Shown: piece by piece, positions 21,223-33,307 of the stretch
Layout of the letters: every line of letters begins with the position of its first letter
Numbering within the stretch: position 1 is the first letter of the stretch
NCBI GenBank assembly: GCA_029532625.1
Contig: JARFXM010000002.1
Span: forward strand, 186,001-250,000
Direction of reading: 5' to 3'
DNA from: Lomentospora prolificans
Lineage: Eukaryota; Ascomycota; Sordariomycetes; Microascales; Microascaceae
DNA length: 64,000 nucleotides
Made by a program: the position numbers and the translations under genes
Notes under the pieces: generated by a model
The model's input: the letters and a program-made list of their open reading frames with translations, nothing else
Told to the model about the DNA's origin: nothing
The model's database searches: none

Positions 21223-24200
21223 GATGACGATATGGCCTCCGTCATCTGTCAACCAGCATCGTGGACGAGCAGGGGAGCTGGAAGGGAAGGGGGAAAGATG
21301 GAATAAAAGAGCACAAAAAGTGGCCCGCAGCCCACTCTTATCCAACAAAAAAAAGAAAAAGAAAAGGAACTGTATGGGGGAATGAGTGGGAAGATGTGGA
21401 TTCCCTGAAAAGATGGACCAAGTGCTGAATTAGACACCAAGCCACCGGGTCGGTTTGGGCCCCCTGAGCTAAGCTCCCCGTCGCATCAGTGCACAAGAAT
21501 CAATAGCGCGAGTTGAGATCAATTGGCACTTTATGCTATACTAGAGAATCCAAGGTTTGCTTTGTAAGGGTAAGGGAAATAGAGAAGAGCGTGGAAGGGA
21601 GGGAGACGGAGCGGAGCGTCAATAGTTTTGACATGGAGGCACTGGCCGGATGTGTGTGTGCGATGGGGAAAACGTCGGGCGAATATATTGGAGGGAGGCA
21701 AGGTTTGTGACTCGCTTAGAGAAAACCGGGTCCTGGGCTAGCGGATAAGATGGCGTTTGACCGGGAATAGCGTAGCAGAAAGCTTCTCGAAATCCGTTAG
21801 CTGGGTGTGTGGTGGTACCATAAACCTTTGTTCGGTAGTTTCTCGAAAGATGGGGCCGGCCTACGCTGTGCTGCTCTTCAGACAAGACAAGACCAGGGAG
21901 CAAGACGAAAGCTGACAGGAGATCCGTTAGGGTGGATTACCCGAGTTTGAGTTTAGTCTGGCAGCTCGATGAGCGAATGGCTGGCCTGTCTTCAAAGCAA
22001 GTGGCAACGCCAGGGCGGTTCCAGCATTATGGCCAGCCGGCTGGTTCGCCACATCCCTAGTACAGGAGATCTGTAGAGGGATTTGTAGCACCGTTTGCTT
22101 ATGCGTGGCGGGAATGGGACCTGCATCAAATTCTGCCACGTTTCTTCGTACGGCACGACATCAGTGATCCATTGGAGCTTTTTTTTTTCCAAAGGGGTCG
22201 GTTGCCTGGCCCCTACTTGCCGAGCTGGCTACGGATAACACGTTGAGCTGCATCGACATGTCCGCTGCATGCCGAGTACGGCTTGCTGCAGAGCCAAGAC
22301 CGGCCCAGAATGGTGATATGATGGCCCCAAATATCCGATTGTCATGATTAAATATCAAAGTCATGCTTTCCCACGTGGCCATCTTGTCGATAGCCCTGAA
22401 TTGATGGGCCTAGCTCGTGAGCTATTGGCTGGGCGCTCAGCGATGTCCGTGGTGTGACTCTCCGGCCCTGGTGCTCACAGACCTTTCTGGATGATGCCGA
22501 TGGTGGAGGGCTGGAGGACGGAAATGGGCGGTGCCTCGGCACAATGCGCGAATCAATCTGGCAATGCACGGAGCATATAGAGGGTGTGCGAGGGACCATG
22601 GGCGATGGGCTGATATCCGGTGAGCTCCATAATATTAATAGAATCTAGCTGGGTCGAGTCCCTCCTGTCGGAGGAGTGTACGTTTTAGGTAAAGCTTGGC
22701 CTCCAACCCACTGATTCGCCGCTCGAGACTCGAGAACCTGGGCCGCGAGCCAAGGAAGCCCCGCCGCCGACCGACGGGCTACACCAACTTACGCCCACAT
22801 AGGTCCGACTATCCTTCCGAGTTGCCCAATCAGGGCAATTAAGCACGCTCACTCGGTGGAACCTGGGCCACTTGAGTTTCTGCATCAACAGGGTCATGGG
22901 CAATGCAACGCGGAATTTCGAAGCAGCAGGAAAGGGCCGACGGCGCGATGGCAGCGCGAGTGCAGAGATGAAAGGGGTTTTCAAACATATACGAGACATC
23001 TCGTCCTCTCGCGATTGAGGATTTCCTCGAGGTTTCATCTAGAGATTATCTAATTGTCAATATAATACGGCATTTTGCAAGACAAAGCCAGCTTTGCAAT
23101 TGTCATTTTTTTTTGGTGGTCGCGAAGGGCCACCGGGTGACCGAGTTTGTCCTAGGAAGGATGAATTAGGCTGGAAATCCCGTCCGCTGGACCGGAGAAT
23201 CCTTTCGTACGAGTCAGTTGGCCAACGGCTGACGTCGAATTCAACGTTTAATGCTCGGGGTAATCCTCCAGCCAGGCCAACCATGTCCCGACTCAATACG
23301 CCGGCGTCTTCCTTTTGGAGGGTGGCCAGCACCCCTAGTGTTTCCACTAGGACTAACAAGAATCAATGCCCTGGCCACCCTGAAAGCCCCTATTTGACCC
23401 CCCTCAAATGCTCGCTGGCTGGCCGCGCACGCCCTTCCACTTTCCCCCATCAGGTTAATGTTCGGCTACCTTCCCACTGTTAGGACCAGCCACTTCAACG
23501 GACTCCTGCTCCGTGTTGGTCCACGGAGCAAGAGCCCGTTGCGGGTACCAAGTGCTAGCATCCATGGATGTCCATTTCTCATTGACCTGTACCTAATTCC
23601 AAGACAGTCAATCAGCGCTAGCGCTCGGGTCCCAGCGGTTTAATTGCCAGGATGTCAGGCGTCTGCCAAGCAATTACAGTGTTTCTTATGTCTTGTCTCG
23701 ACATTCCGCTCTAGTGTTAAACAGAGAGGGATCATTAAAGCTTCGGTGGCTGGCATTCCAGGGACCAAGTTGGGATTCCGCGGCTGCACCCAAGACGATC
23801 CAGAAAACCGAACGAGATTCCGAGGGGAGGGAAATTTGTTGAACTGACGACAGGAACTCCGACCTAGGCTTGTCGCTAGCTCTCCCTGAGTCATAATGGC
23901 ACGGCGATCGGTGCCACCCAGCCTGGTAAGCATGGCAATAAGGCTGGGCTATGAGTTGACGAGCAAGAAGTGGAGCGAGAAAGTGGAGGTTGCAGGCTAA
24001 TGCGGATCATGGATCGACAGATGAGAAAATAACACAGATTTACGCATACGTTCAGGTTTAGAAGAGGGTCGGGACCCATCAGCTCCACGATGAACTGGCG
24101 TCTGTCAATCGCTGCCAGCCACCCGGTCTCGCCTTCCCTATAGCTAGGGGCGGCTCTAATTCACCTCGTAGGCCGTAAACTCTGGGCATAGCATGGCTCT

Positions 24201-24248
24201 CTTGTATTGCTGACTATCACGGATGAGCGCCTGCTCACGTCATCCCGG
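21223..24248. other. Gene-free 3-kb interval
   Basis: No supportable ORF. The interval is rich in TGGCTGG/CCAGCCA strings (for example 22031-22045 and 23414-23423). The first few hundred bases are the promoter of the CFEM receptor. Confidence 0.5.
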
Positions 24249-24543
24249 TCATTCAGGAGCGCCATCTTGATGCTCCCCATCCCTATGTTCTCCATCTTCA
24301 GTCCCCCCCTCCTCTATTGGCTCTTCAGGGCCAAACTCCTCCTCTTGATGCTCGCCGCCCTCCTCCGCCGTTTCTGAATCCTCAACGCAGGTCTGGTCCG
24401 GGGACAGCTTTAGCGGCTTAAAGTTCGCACATGCAATACGGTCACCCATATAGTCGTGGATGACCAAGCTCCTATTTCCCACATATGCCACATTGTTCGG
24501 ATTCATAGAACTATAAAGATCCAGAAATCTGGCCCGCAAACGT

Positions 24544-24575
<32 letters not shown>

Positions 24576-25122
24576 TGCCAACGTCTAACAATCAGGAATA
24601 GCCTACCCGCTCAAAATCATGTCTCCGGCGACCGTGCCATATTTTCCGCTCAGATCTCCGACCTCGCAAGATTCCGGCATGGCGGAGGCGCAAGGAAAGT
24701 CCATGCCCCTACCAAATGGGTCCAAGTGGCCTCCGGTTTCCGAACAGTTGCCGCTTTTCGGAACGACGCCCTCGTGGATGTGGAAACCTGTTAGTGCACC
24801 TGTTAGCAGCTACACTATTAATTCGTTGCCAAGCTCCCATGGCCAGCGGGGGGAAATCCCACTTACCAAACGGGCCCTTTCCCACCGGAAGCCCAAAGAG
24901 CGTGAAATGGTACACTGTACCACTTCCGACCGGATCTGAGGCGGCAATGACTCTCCCGCTCACTGGTGAATCGTCGGTTTGGACGAATTCTGCAGCCGCG
25001 GCGAGGCCAGGCGGGCTGTCGTAAACTTCGGCGGCATATCCAGGAACGTCATGGTCATGGCCTGGGTGGGCTAATGCGCATAGGCCGAAACATAGACTGA
25101 CAAAGGCAGGCGTTGGTTTCAT
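24249..25122 (-). CDS. Secreted Cu-only-type superoxide dismutase-like protein
   Basis: Three exons, 25122-24867, 24787-24607 and 24528-24249, give 238 residues. A signal peptide (to about residue 18, CALAHPGHDHD) precedes a SOD_Cu fold: VSGRVIAAS, TVYHFTLFGLP, the copper-ligand pair in GFHIHEG, the bridging-His position in GGHLDP, VGDLSGKYG, and the last copper ligand in LVIHDYMGDRIACANF. The zinc-site histidines of intracellular Cu/Zn SOD are not apparent (a Cys-rich ESCEVGDL stands where one would be), as in extracellular fungal Cu-only SODs used against host or self-made superoxide. Unusually, the C-terminus is a 40-residue Glu/Gly/His-rich acidic tail with no GPI signal. Intron 2 contains a 28-nt homopolymer (24548-24575), a very long pyrimidine run on the coding strand. 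Confidence 0.85.
24548..24575. repeat. A28 homopolymer within SOD intron 2
   Basis: Twenty-eight A residues on the plus strand, which is poly-T in the transcript, about 20 nt upstream of the acceptor. It may serve as an extended polypyrimidine tract. Confidence 0.9.
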
Positions 25123-25929
25123 TGTGTTGGATGTAACTGAGGGAGTCCTTTGGCCTTTTGATCATTCTCTGGGACTCAAGACTTGTTAGAAGACCATTCA
25201 TAGGTGGCGGGACACCCACTGCCATTTTATATTATTTTCCTTTCGAAAGAGTCTGCAATGTCACGAAGGTCTCTCGGTGCTTGCAACATAGCCGTATTAT
25301 TGGTACCGCAATATACGCCCTCTCTGGGACCAAGTCACCTGCAGTGGTAAACCCAACCGCTGGTGAAGGCCCGGTACAATATTCTGAAGCTCTATGCATT
25401 TTGTATGGCCAAGGCATATAACTTGCTCATATACCACATCGTTCAACTGCACGAACCGCAATTGCACGTTAAGGTTAAATTCCACCCAGGCTTGGCATGG
25501 GCGGGGTGATGCTACACTGAGGACGGGGGCCCTGGCTGACCCATGCGATCGGATGTTACCAACCCCGGAGCACCGGTTAAGTAGGACTGAGCAAGTTTTT
25601 GCAAATTCTCCGCCAAAGTGGCTCTTTGCAGGCCAGTGGAAGTTAAACATTTACCAATATCCGTTTGCCATTTACTTTCCCAAGGACAGTAAAACGAACC
25701 ACTATGCCGCGTTTGTTCGCTGGAACACTTCCACGAGACCTAAATTGCATTTTTGGAGATGACCAATAGCAATTGTCGCTGTCGATGAATACATGATACA
25801 TGTAGCAGTTATAGGAGTCCATTTCATATGACTAGATTAGTCCCAGAATCCACGGTCCTGCATCAGAGGTCAACGACGTGCCCGCAAGGACTTGGATCCA
25901 GGGTCCGGGGCATTGTTAACTCTGCCAGC

Positions 25930-25963
<34 letters not shown>

Positions 25964-26525
25964 CAACCCCGAAACACGGATCCGGGATTTGGTCCTACAA
26001 TCTGTAAAGTTCTTCTAAGGTCCTTGGGACGGAAAACTATCGTTGGTCAGAACGGCTATAGGGTTGTAGTCTCGAGAACCGGGAAACTATTATGCGCTTT
26101 GACCTTCGCTGGGGTTGGTTGATTATACGTAGAACTATCGATGGCATCAAATCGACTATAGTGTCAAGCGTAGAGCACCTACCTCTGGTCCAGCGTAGTC
26201 TTGTTTTGTCCCCGAGAATGTCGCAAATTGCGCGATATAAGAAGAAGAAGAAGGCGTGGGTTGTCGGGACCAGGTTTGCACAGGCGAAATGTTCAGCTCA
26301 AGTGTGAAAGCGTATAACCGTCGCCGCCAATGAGAAGATGGCCAATCAATGCCCTCCGATGCTCGATATTCCAGCCCTACGCTATAGCGTACTGCTGAAG
26401 CAAAAAGGGGGGCCGATTGAGGGTCTGACGTTTTGGTTTTCCTGTTTAGAATGGAAGGGGCGCATTTCCTCCCCGAAACGAACCCGGGATGCCTAACTAG
26501 TCTAATTATCCCAGAGAATATCGAG
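25123..26525. other. Intergenic with A30 tract
   Basis: No recognisable gene. Contains a 30-nt A run at 25931-25960. Confidence 0.5.
25931..25960. repeat. A30 homopolymer
   Basis: Thirty A residues, about 570 bp upstream of the HeLo-Rho relic and not adjacent to any start codon. Confidence 0.9.
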
Positions 26526-28229
26526 ATGGAAGCGGGAGGCCTAGCACCCGGCGTAGTTGGACTCGCCGGTCTCTTCACCACCTGCGTCGACTGCTACCAG
26601 CTTGTCCGCCGAGGAGAGGCTATCGATAAGGATTACGAGATCCTCGCGACAAGATTCAATAACCAGTAGTTTCTGTTGTTGACTTGGGGCAAGGCATGTG
26701 CCCTGATGGGTGGCACCGAATACCAAATGGGCCTGAATGAGCCGGTTCTCCGCAAGAGGGTCATGGATACTCTCGAGTGTATCGCAGGTTTATTCGCTGA
26801 TGAGAGGAAGCCATCCGAGAAATATGGCCTAAAGCTCATTGAGGACGGTCCGAATCTAGGGCAGCCCACGGCTGCTGGGAAAAGTAGCCTGTTCGAGTGT
26901 GCAGACAGTGGCGCGAGTTCTTTTCTCGGAGAAAATCAGGCCAGCAGGGGGGAGACTCGGATCCCGAGATGCTGCCACATGGGCCATCTCTGACCGGGAC
27001 AGGTTCGGCGAACTAGACCAGAATCTCAAGGATTTCAACGATGACCTGGATGCCATGACTCGGTCTATACGAAATGGTGGTAGAGAGGCAGCGGGAGTAC
27101 GTGATGGAAGAGGTCGAGGGAATCGACGCTGAAGAGACCCTTGAAGAGATGGCGCTGGCCTCTCAGGACGATGAAGATGTCATATCAGATACTGTAAGCC
27201 TGCGATTGGAATCTATCAGGGCGAGTACAATTAGGACGGGCACTGATAGTCGAAACACGGGGTCATACCGGAGTGCGCTTTCACGAATACCGGCAACGAT
27301 TGACGAAGTAATTACTGAGCTCATGAATGAGGCACGGCCAAGAAACAAGCCTTTGTTGAAGTCATATAAGTGAGTCACATTGAAAAACGAGACTTGTAAT
27401 CTCGTGCTTTCACCTAGGAGACCAGCTAACAATATCATAGATTGGTTGTCGTAGGGGACTACGAGGCCGGAATTATCCGTCTTCTTATTAGATTCGCCCG
27501 GGGTAGCCTTCCTGAAGTGTATATGCCAACCGTTTTTGATAACTGGGTGGCCGGTTTCGAGTGAGCAGAGTACACTGCCGTCGATCATCGCAAAGACTAT
27601 ACGCTAACCTACATTGCGCATCTTCAGGATAGACAGTCAAAAGTCACAGTTGGAACTATTAGCACACAGCCGGCCAAGAGTCATATGACCGCTTGCGGCC
27701 TCTTACATATCCCGGGGCTCATGTTGTTATGCTTTGCTTCCGGGCCAACAATCCTACTGCCGAGACGAGGGCAAGCATCGTGAAGAGGTGGACCTCGGGG
27801 ATCCACCAACTCTGTGCTGGGGTGCCTATTATTCTTTTCGGCTTAAACACTCCTAAAGAGGATGAGGAGTCCTCCTCGAAACAAGGTTCGGCTTCACCGT
27901 CTCGGAAAACAATACGTGCGATGAGGAGGGCCAGTTTGTTCCTCTATCGATCATGGAAGTCACCGGAGCTCCAAAATATTTCTTCTGAGATCCGGCGACG
28001 GGATTCGGGATTTCCGAACTCTTTAAATATGTAAGGGCAGCCATATTCAGCCATTCAACACCATCTAGAAGATGGAGGCGACGAGTTTGCTAACAGTTAC
28101 ACTTAGGCTACCCGATCAGCGATCGCCTACGGAGATGCGGCTGGCCAGCGAGCCACGGTTTCAGATCGGGTTATGGATAGGGTGAGACGGCTCACGGGCT
28201 TCATACCTCACATGCCAGCACCATCTTAA
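26526..28229 (+). pseudogene. Broken HeLo domain - Rho GTPase fusion gene
   Basis: An ATG at 26526 opens a HET-S-type HeLo domain: GVVGLAGLFTTCVDCYQLV, then KDYEILATRFNNQ. The frame meets an in-frame TAG at 26667-26669 and resumes with FLLLTWGKACALMGG, VLRKRVMDTLECIAGLF and, in another frame, WAISDRDRFGELDQNLKDFN (to 27050) and LEEMALASQDDEDV. A GTGAGT/TAG intron (27370-27440) joins this in phase to a Rho-family G domain beginning YKLVVVGD. G2/effector is LPEVYMPTVFDNWV; G3 is TAGQESYDRLRPLTYPGAHV after a 1-nt shift near 27671; VPIILFGLN stands where NKxD should be; GAPKYFF and GFGISELFKY follow. Introns 27561-27627 and 28031-28106 are also phase-consistent. The P-loop is ruined (GDYEAGIIR lacks the GKT) and there is no CaaX box. 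At least three frameshifts and two stops: a relic of a fused gene. Confidence 0.85.
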
Positions 28230-29049
28230 ATGCCCATAGATAGTAGCATTTTTACGGTAATTGGAGAACTTGTCGCATGTGGCAATCTCGATGGAATGCG
28301 AGACACTAGACCAGGTAGAAGCGCAGATCCCTGCACATTAGCGAAGATAATGCTGTCTCCAACTTCCTGGCAATGTGCTTACACCCTGCTATTCCGTTAC
28401 TATGATATGCGTCTCGTTGAATAAATCAAGCCGTGAGGCGTGATCTTTTGACACATTTAGCACTAGATACTTCTTTGATGTGAATCTAGTGGCTCGATTT
28501 GCATCTCGAAAAGATGGATGCTCCAAAAGTCCTCACTCTGAGACCCGAGCAACTTCGCTATCGGTTGGCTGTGCGCCTTCCCCTCTGAATTGGTCGCCCC
28601 TAGGGCCCAGGCTGGATGAATATCACAGCGACTTACCCGAGAGGGTTGTCAGTAAACTTGCCGGGGCATCAAGAGGGGTGTTGTGTGTCAAAACGTTGAA
28701 TACGCCTCCACTCCCACTTTTAATTGCAGTTCCCAAGGTGGAGGCCGACTAATACGGGCTTGGATTTGGGAAGGCCTCACACTAACCTACCTAGGAAATA
28801 TGATTATCAGGGGTTGGCAGTTTCGTCATCGTGAAAATATTACATGGGACTCGCCGCGTTCACTCCCTCAAAGTCATGGAAAAGGCCTTCTAAGACGGGT
28901 TGGGGGATAGTAATGAGCTTCGGGGGGCTGAAGGATATAACCTTCGCACGATAAGTTGCATGCTGCAATTGTCCATACATCCTTATTCTGCTCTGAAAGG
29001 TTACTGTATTCCGGTCCGCAAGTAGTTCGGGTGTGCGTGGGACCTAGAA
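28230..29049. other. Unassigned interval
   Basis: Short frames only. It may include the decayed downstream part of the HET-like fragment on the minus strand, but nothing recognisable is left. Confidence 0.4.
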
Positions 29050-29099
29050 CCAGTACCAAGAAGGAACTTTGAGAGAGCTAGTCTTCCACTGCTTTCGAC

Positions 29100-29330
29100 A
29101 GAGTTGTCGAGTTAAAGGATAGTTACCAGATAATTCGTCTTCGATTCACTCGCAACATTCTCAGAGTAGCCATGCGCCCCCGTAGTGGATATTTCGCGGG
29201 CATAACACCCGCTCTTGAAAGATCCACCCACGAGATGCCAGCTGGCACAAGGCTTCTCGAGTGGTGCTCGCTCAGCCGTTCGTTAATCTTCCTATCATGT
29301 CCTGGACTACAGAAGCCCACGGAAGTGGCG
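29100..29330 (-). pseudogene. Probable HET-domain fragment
   Basis: A minus-strand frame reads ASRGWIFQERVLCPRNIHYG, closely resembling the conserved 'RGW-x-x-QER-x-L-x-PR-x-x-HF' block of HET proteins. It is followed by a stop and ECCE, where intact proteins have WEC. Upstream in the other frame is WASVVQDMIGRLTNG. Stops and a frame change show it is not functional. The start of the gene, and any NB or ankyrin parts, cannot be traced. Assignment rests on one block, hence the modest confidence. Confidence 0.45.
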
Positions 29331-30355
29331 TATCATCTTGACGAAGCTTTCCAGAACCTCTGACCTCCAGGTTTATCGTGATGCTTTCCGTCGAAATATA
29401 AGGACGAGTTTTTGAGTCAGATTCAGGTTGTGGCCCGTACAAGACCTCCATATCAGATAACATCAAGTGACAACCGTTCAGATGGCTAGAGTTGAGCTGT
29501 TCCCTCGTCGGTGGGTACACCGTCTCGCATACATCGGTTGTAATATCCTTCTTTCCAGCTAACCTACGAAGGAGCTGGGATTCATTGATTACCTTGGCGA
29601 ACCCATCACAAAGCTGATGAAGGGTAATGATATTGCTATTAGAAACGTGGCATTCGTAACGAGTTTCTGGCCTCTTCGCTCGGCTTGTTAACCTAGAGCC
29701 CTGGCCACTCCAAAAGGCACTGGTGGAATTGGTGAGGCTGCCTCTCAGTCCTTTGCCAAATTGAAGTCGAAGACCCCCAGCTGTACATCCTCGTGGTTGG
29801 TAGTTAGGTACTTCAACGCAACTATGGGACCCGGAAAAATGGCCCTAAGAATTAGGCCTGCGAATATCCCGAGGATATGTGAGCTTTGCCTATCGACTCT
29901 TCTTAGCTAGGCGAGGGGCTAAAATAAGTGCCTCCGAACTTGGGCGGTTTATTAACTTGGGGAAACCACGATGTACAAATTCTAAGCCCTCGTTGGTACG
30001 GGATGCTTTTTAGGTCCTCAGTCAAGTTGGCAATATCTAGCAAGATGCCGGAGCGCAGCCTGATCCGGCTTGAGTAAAGACTGCGCGATATCACTCGAGT
30101 CCGATTCCGAGAACAGAATCAGACTCGGCGCATACATCAAGCCAAGTAGGTGCGAAAACGTGAGGATGGGTTCCAAAATATCATTCAAAGAGTAGCTATC
30201 CATTCTATATACGTAGCGTCCGATATATCATCATCAATAGATTTAATAAACCGCCACCATTCTCCCTGCATGCCCGTTTCAACCTCTATATACATGTAAA
30301 CGAGGTTTACCACCGGTTCCAGTACCCACGAAGATCCGTCCCTTCTACTCAAAAG
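29331..30355. other. Decayed or non-coding interval
   Basis: Minus-strand frames at 29272-29520, 29903-30094 and 30018-30203 have coding-like composition and may be remnants of the gene that contained the HET block, but no family is recognisable. Confidence 0.35.
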
Positions 30356-32249
30356 TTACGAGATACTGTTAGTAGTAGCGGTATAGGCCTGAAGCTGATC
30401 AAGAGACCCTTCGTATTCCCTCCTGATCACCTCGGCATGCTTCTCGGAACGAGGAGTGATGTCGCAAGAGAATGGCAGAGGAACCGAGTTGAAGCCGTCA
30501 GTGTAGGCGAAACTGTCATGTACATTAGCAATAATTCCATCTACAAAATGGTGTAAAACGGCTTGGCTTACATATCAACGTCGATATCCTCGCCCTTCTG
30601 GTTCTTGGCCGCGCGGACGTTGAAAGCCCAGAGAATGCGGGCAATGTTGATGGACACGGACGCGGAGCCAAGGTGCATGCCGGGGCAGACACGGCGACCC
30701 CAGCCGAAGGCGCTATGGCCCCAAGGACCAGGATACTCGCGCTTCTCCATGAACCGTTCGGGCTTGAACTCGTGAGGGTTGGGATAGTCGGCCTCATTAA
30801 GATGGACTATTTACTTGTTAGTTAATTCATATGAATTAGTATAGACAAATATCTGGACTTACGGGACCAGAGAGGAGCAATAATGGTGCTGCCCTTGGGA
30901 ATGAACATGCCGCGATAGTAGTCGTCAGCAGTGCTAGAGTGGGGAGTACCGCCAAGGACGGCAACAGGGCGCCAGCGAAGAGTCTCGGAAGCAATGGCTC
31001 GGATGTATTCAAGGTCGTTCAGGTCGTCGAAAGTGGGGAGGCGGTCGCTGCCAACGACACGGTCAAGCTCCGCTTGGGCCTTGGGAATGAATTGGGGACC
31101 AAATTTGACGCAGGCAAGAATGAAGCTGGCGAGGGAACCGGCAGACTAAATCCGATAAATTAGTCTCGGACCGCAAACCTTGAGGGATAACCTAAGCTAT
31201 AGCTAAAACTTACAGTCTCAACACCAGCGCCAAAGGGAGAACCGGCGGTATAGGCGAGCTCGAGATCAGTGAGGCCAAGGCTCTGCTGCTGTTCTAGTAA
31301 ATGGCTAGCAAAGCACTCGGGAGAAGTGCCCTTGGCGACCTTTTCCTTGACCTCATTCATGAGTTCGGTGTAGAGCTGGATATCCTTTTGTCGCTGCGCA
31401 AGCACCTCGGCCTTCCAGGGGGCTAGGTAGCTGGGCACGTACTTCAAAGCGGGATAGCGCTCGACGGCAAACTTTCCGGGGATACTACGAAGGGGGGAGA
31501 TAATTATTAGCACATAGGCTCCTGACGCAAGAACAGAGGTGGCGAGGCATGGTCACCTACTTAACCTGGGTGAGACGCTCCATAGATTCGGCATTGCGGC
31601 GGACGACAATGTCATCGCGCACATCCTCGACTCTCCTACCGTAGGTCACGGTAACAATAACCGAAGCAGCATAGCGCTCGAGGTGTCGTCTATAGTTTGC
31701 AGGATCATCGAGCAAATCCTTCATGAGAACCTTGGACTCGAGACTTTGAATAGGTCTATAAGTTTCGCTACGTCGCTGCATGAATCCGCTGTGCAAAAGC
31801 TTGCGCCACCTGCGCCAGAACGGGCCATAGGGAGCCATAAGACCGCGCAGACCGTTGGACAGGAGCTCGCCGCCCATGACGAAGCGGGGTCTAGAGGAGT
31901 AGATGGCGCCCCTCTTCTCCAAGAGATCCCAAGCAGCTTGCGCGGAACCGAGAATAATGGTTGGGGTAGGACCCATCTGGAGATAAACGACATCGCCGTA
32001 TTCCTTTGTAAGCTCATGGAACCACAGCCAGGGCTTGCGGATTCCGGTCTTGACGACCTTGGGGCCGGGAGGCAGCTCGGAGCGGTGTCTGCGGAGTTGC
32101 CATTCTTGCCGTAGCTAGGCGCGGGGTTTGACCTGGGTTAGCTACAGGCGGGATGCTATTGAATGGGTTCAACTTACTCTGGGGTAAGAAAGTGTGAGAT
32201 AGGTGACTGCGACGGCAGCGCCGACAACGGCGAGCACGGTGTTGTACAT
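30356..32249 (-). CDS. Cytochrome P450 monooxygenase
   Basis: Six exons, 32249-32178, 32114-31561, 31484-31214, 31145-30863, 30806-30572 and 30512-30356, all in phase, give 523 residues. Residues 1-24 (MYNTVLAVVGAAVAVTYLTL) are the ER membrane anchor, which fixes the start. The proline-rich hinge is ELPPGPK. The I-helix motif is GAGVET, ExxR is ETLRWRP, the meander is FKPERF, and the haem-binding loop is FGWGRRVCPGMHLG with the cysteine ligand. The N-terminal half (GSAQAAWDLLEKRGAIYSSR) is like E-class group I fungal P450s that act on aromatic or polyketide substrates. It is divergent from the sugar transporter, 1.06 kb apart, and sits at the left end of a run of metabolic genes. Substrate not predictable. 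Its reductase is not encoded here. Confidence 0.93.
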
Positions 32250-33307
32250 TTCCGATTTGGAAGCGAGGATGGAAGTAATTAATGGCGGAGGTGATGGTGA
32301 TGGGCGTGTTGCAGGGAAAAGCTGGCAAAGTTGTGAAATTGGTCGATCGACTAGCAGACGAATCACAATGGGAGCTTCTCCCTTGCTTTACATCTGCGAG
32401 GATGCTTGCCAAGAAAAGAGTCTCTGGCTGCTGCGCTTTGGCGATCGATTTTTACGCAACCCAATTTAATAATCGGATTGGACGGGCTGGGGTACTACAC
32501 AGGTAAGAAGATGAAGAGAAAACGATAAAATAAATCACAGCATCAGGTCAGGCGCGTTCCTAAAGAAGAGAAGCGCAGAATGATAGAGAGCGAATCACTT
32601 GAAAGGAGCTTAATGCCGTTTATTCTGGCGCACTGCCAGAGCATATGAATTGCCGTGACTGGCACTAGAACCAAAGTGGTGCAGTGTGACAAGGTTCACC
32701 ACCCTGGAATCCCGGCATGGCATGACTCGACGTTCTTGTATTACCGAGGATTCGGGAATGAGGGTTCCAAGGCTCCCTCGCCACTTGCAAAGCCCCGGGT
32801 GCACATTGCCACATGTAGGGGCCACATGGCACGGCGCCCCAGGGAACCGACGGGGAGGATCTGACTGTTAAGTGCAAAAATGCCGGCGATGCGCTAGTGA
32901 TTCTACTGATTTTACTCCTGGAACTACTCCGCACCCTAAACTTGTTGTAGAGACGGAGCTGCGGGGTTTTGATCTGCTAGTTTGCGCGCCCAGATCCAAG
33001 CTCCTTTCGTTGCAGCGGCAATCTCCCATGGTACAAAAATGCAACCCCCGAACGTGCTCGTCGGGCTGTCAGCATTTGGTAGCTTTCCCCGGTTCCTAGA
33101 TAAGAAGCACGAGGACGCATGCAAGACCTTGTTTATCCCTTCGTGATTTTTTTTTTCCGTTTTTGTCCTATCTTTGATTCTCAAGAGGAGTATCCGAACG
33201 GAGTTGAGATCTCCTCCGTTGAAGACGACGGCACAATAGGTTAATAATATTCAAGTCAAGTCAACCACCCGTCATACAAGAAGTGTGCACGAGAGAACGA
33301 CGCAACC
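32250..33307. promoter_or_regulatory. Divergent promoter region, P450 / sugar transporter
   Basis: About 1.06 kb with no recognisable ORF. It must contain both promoters. No clear TATA box or dyad identified. Confidence 0.4.
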
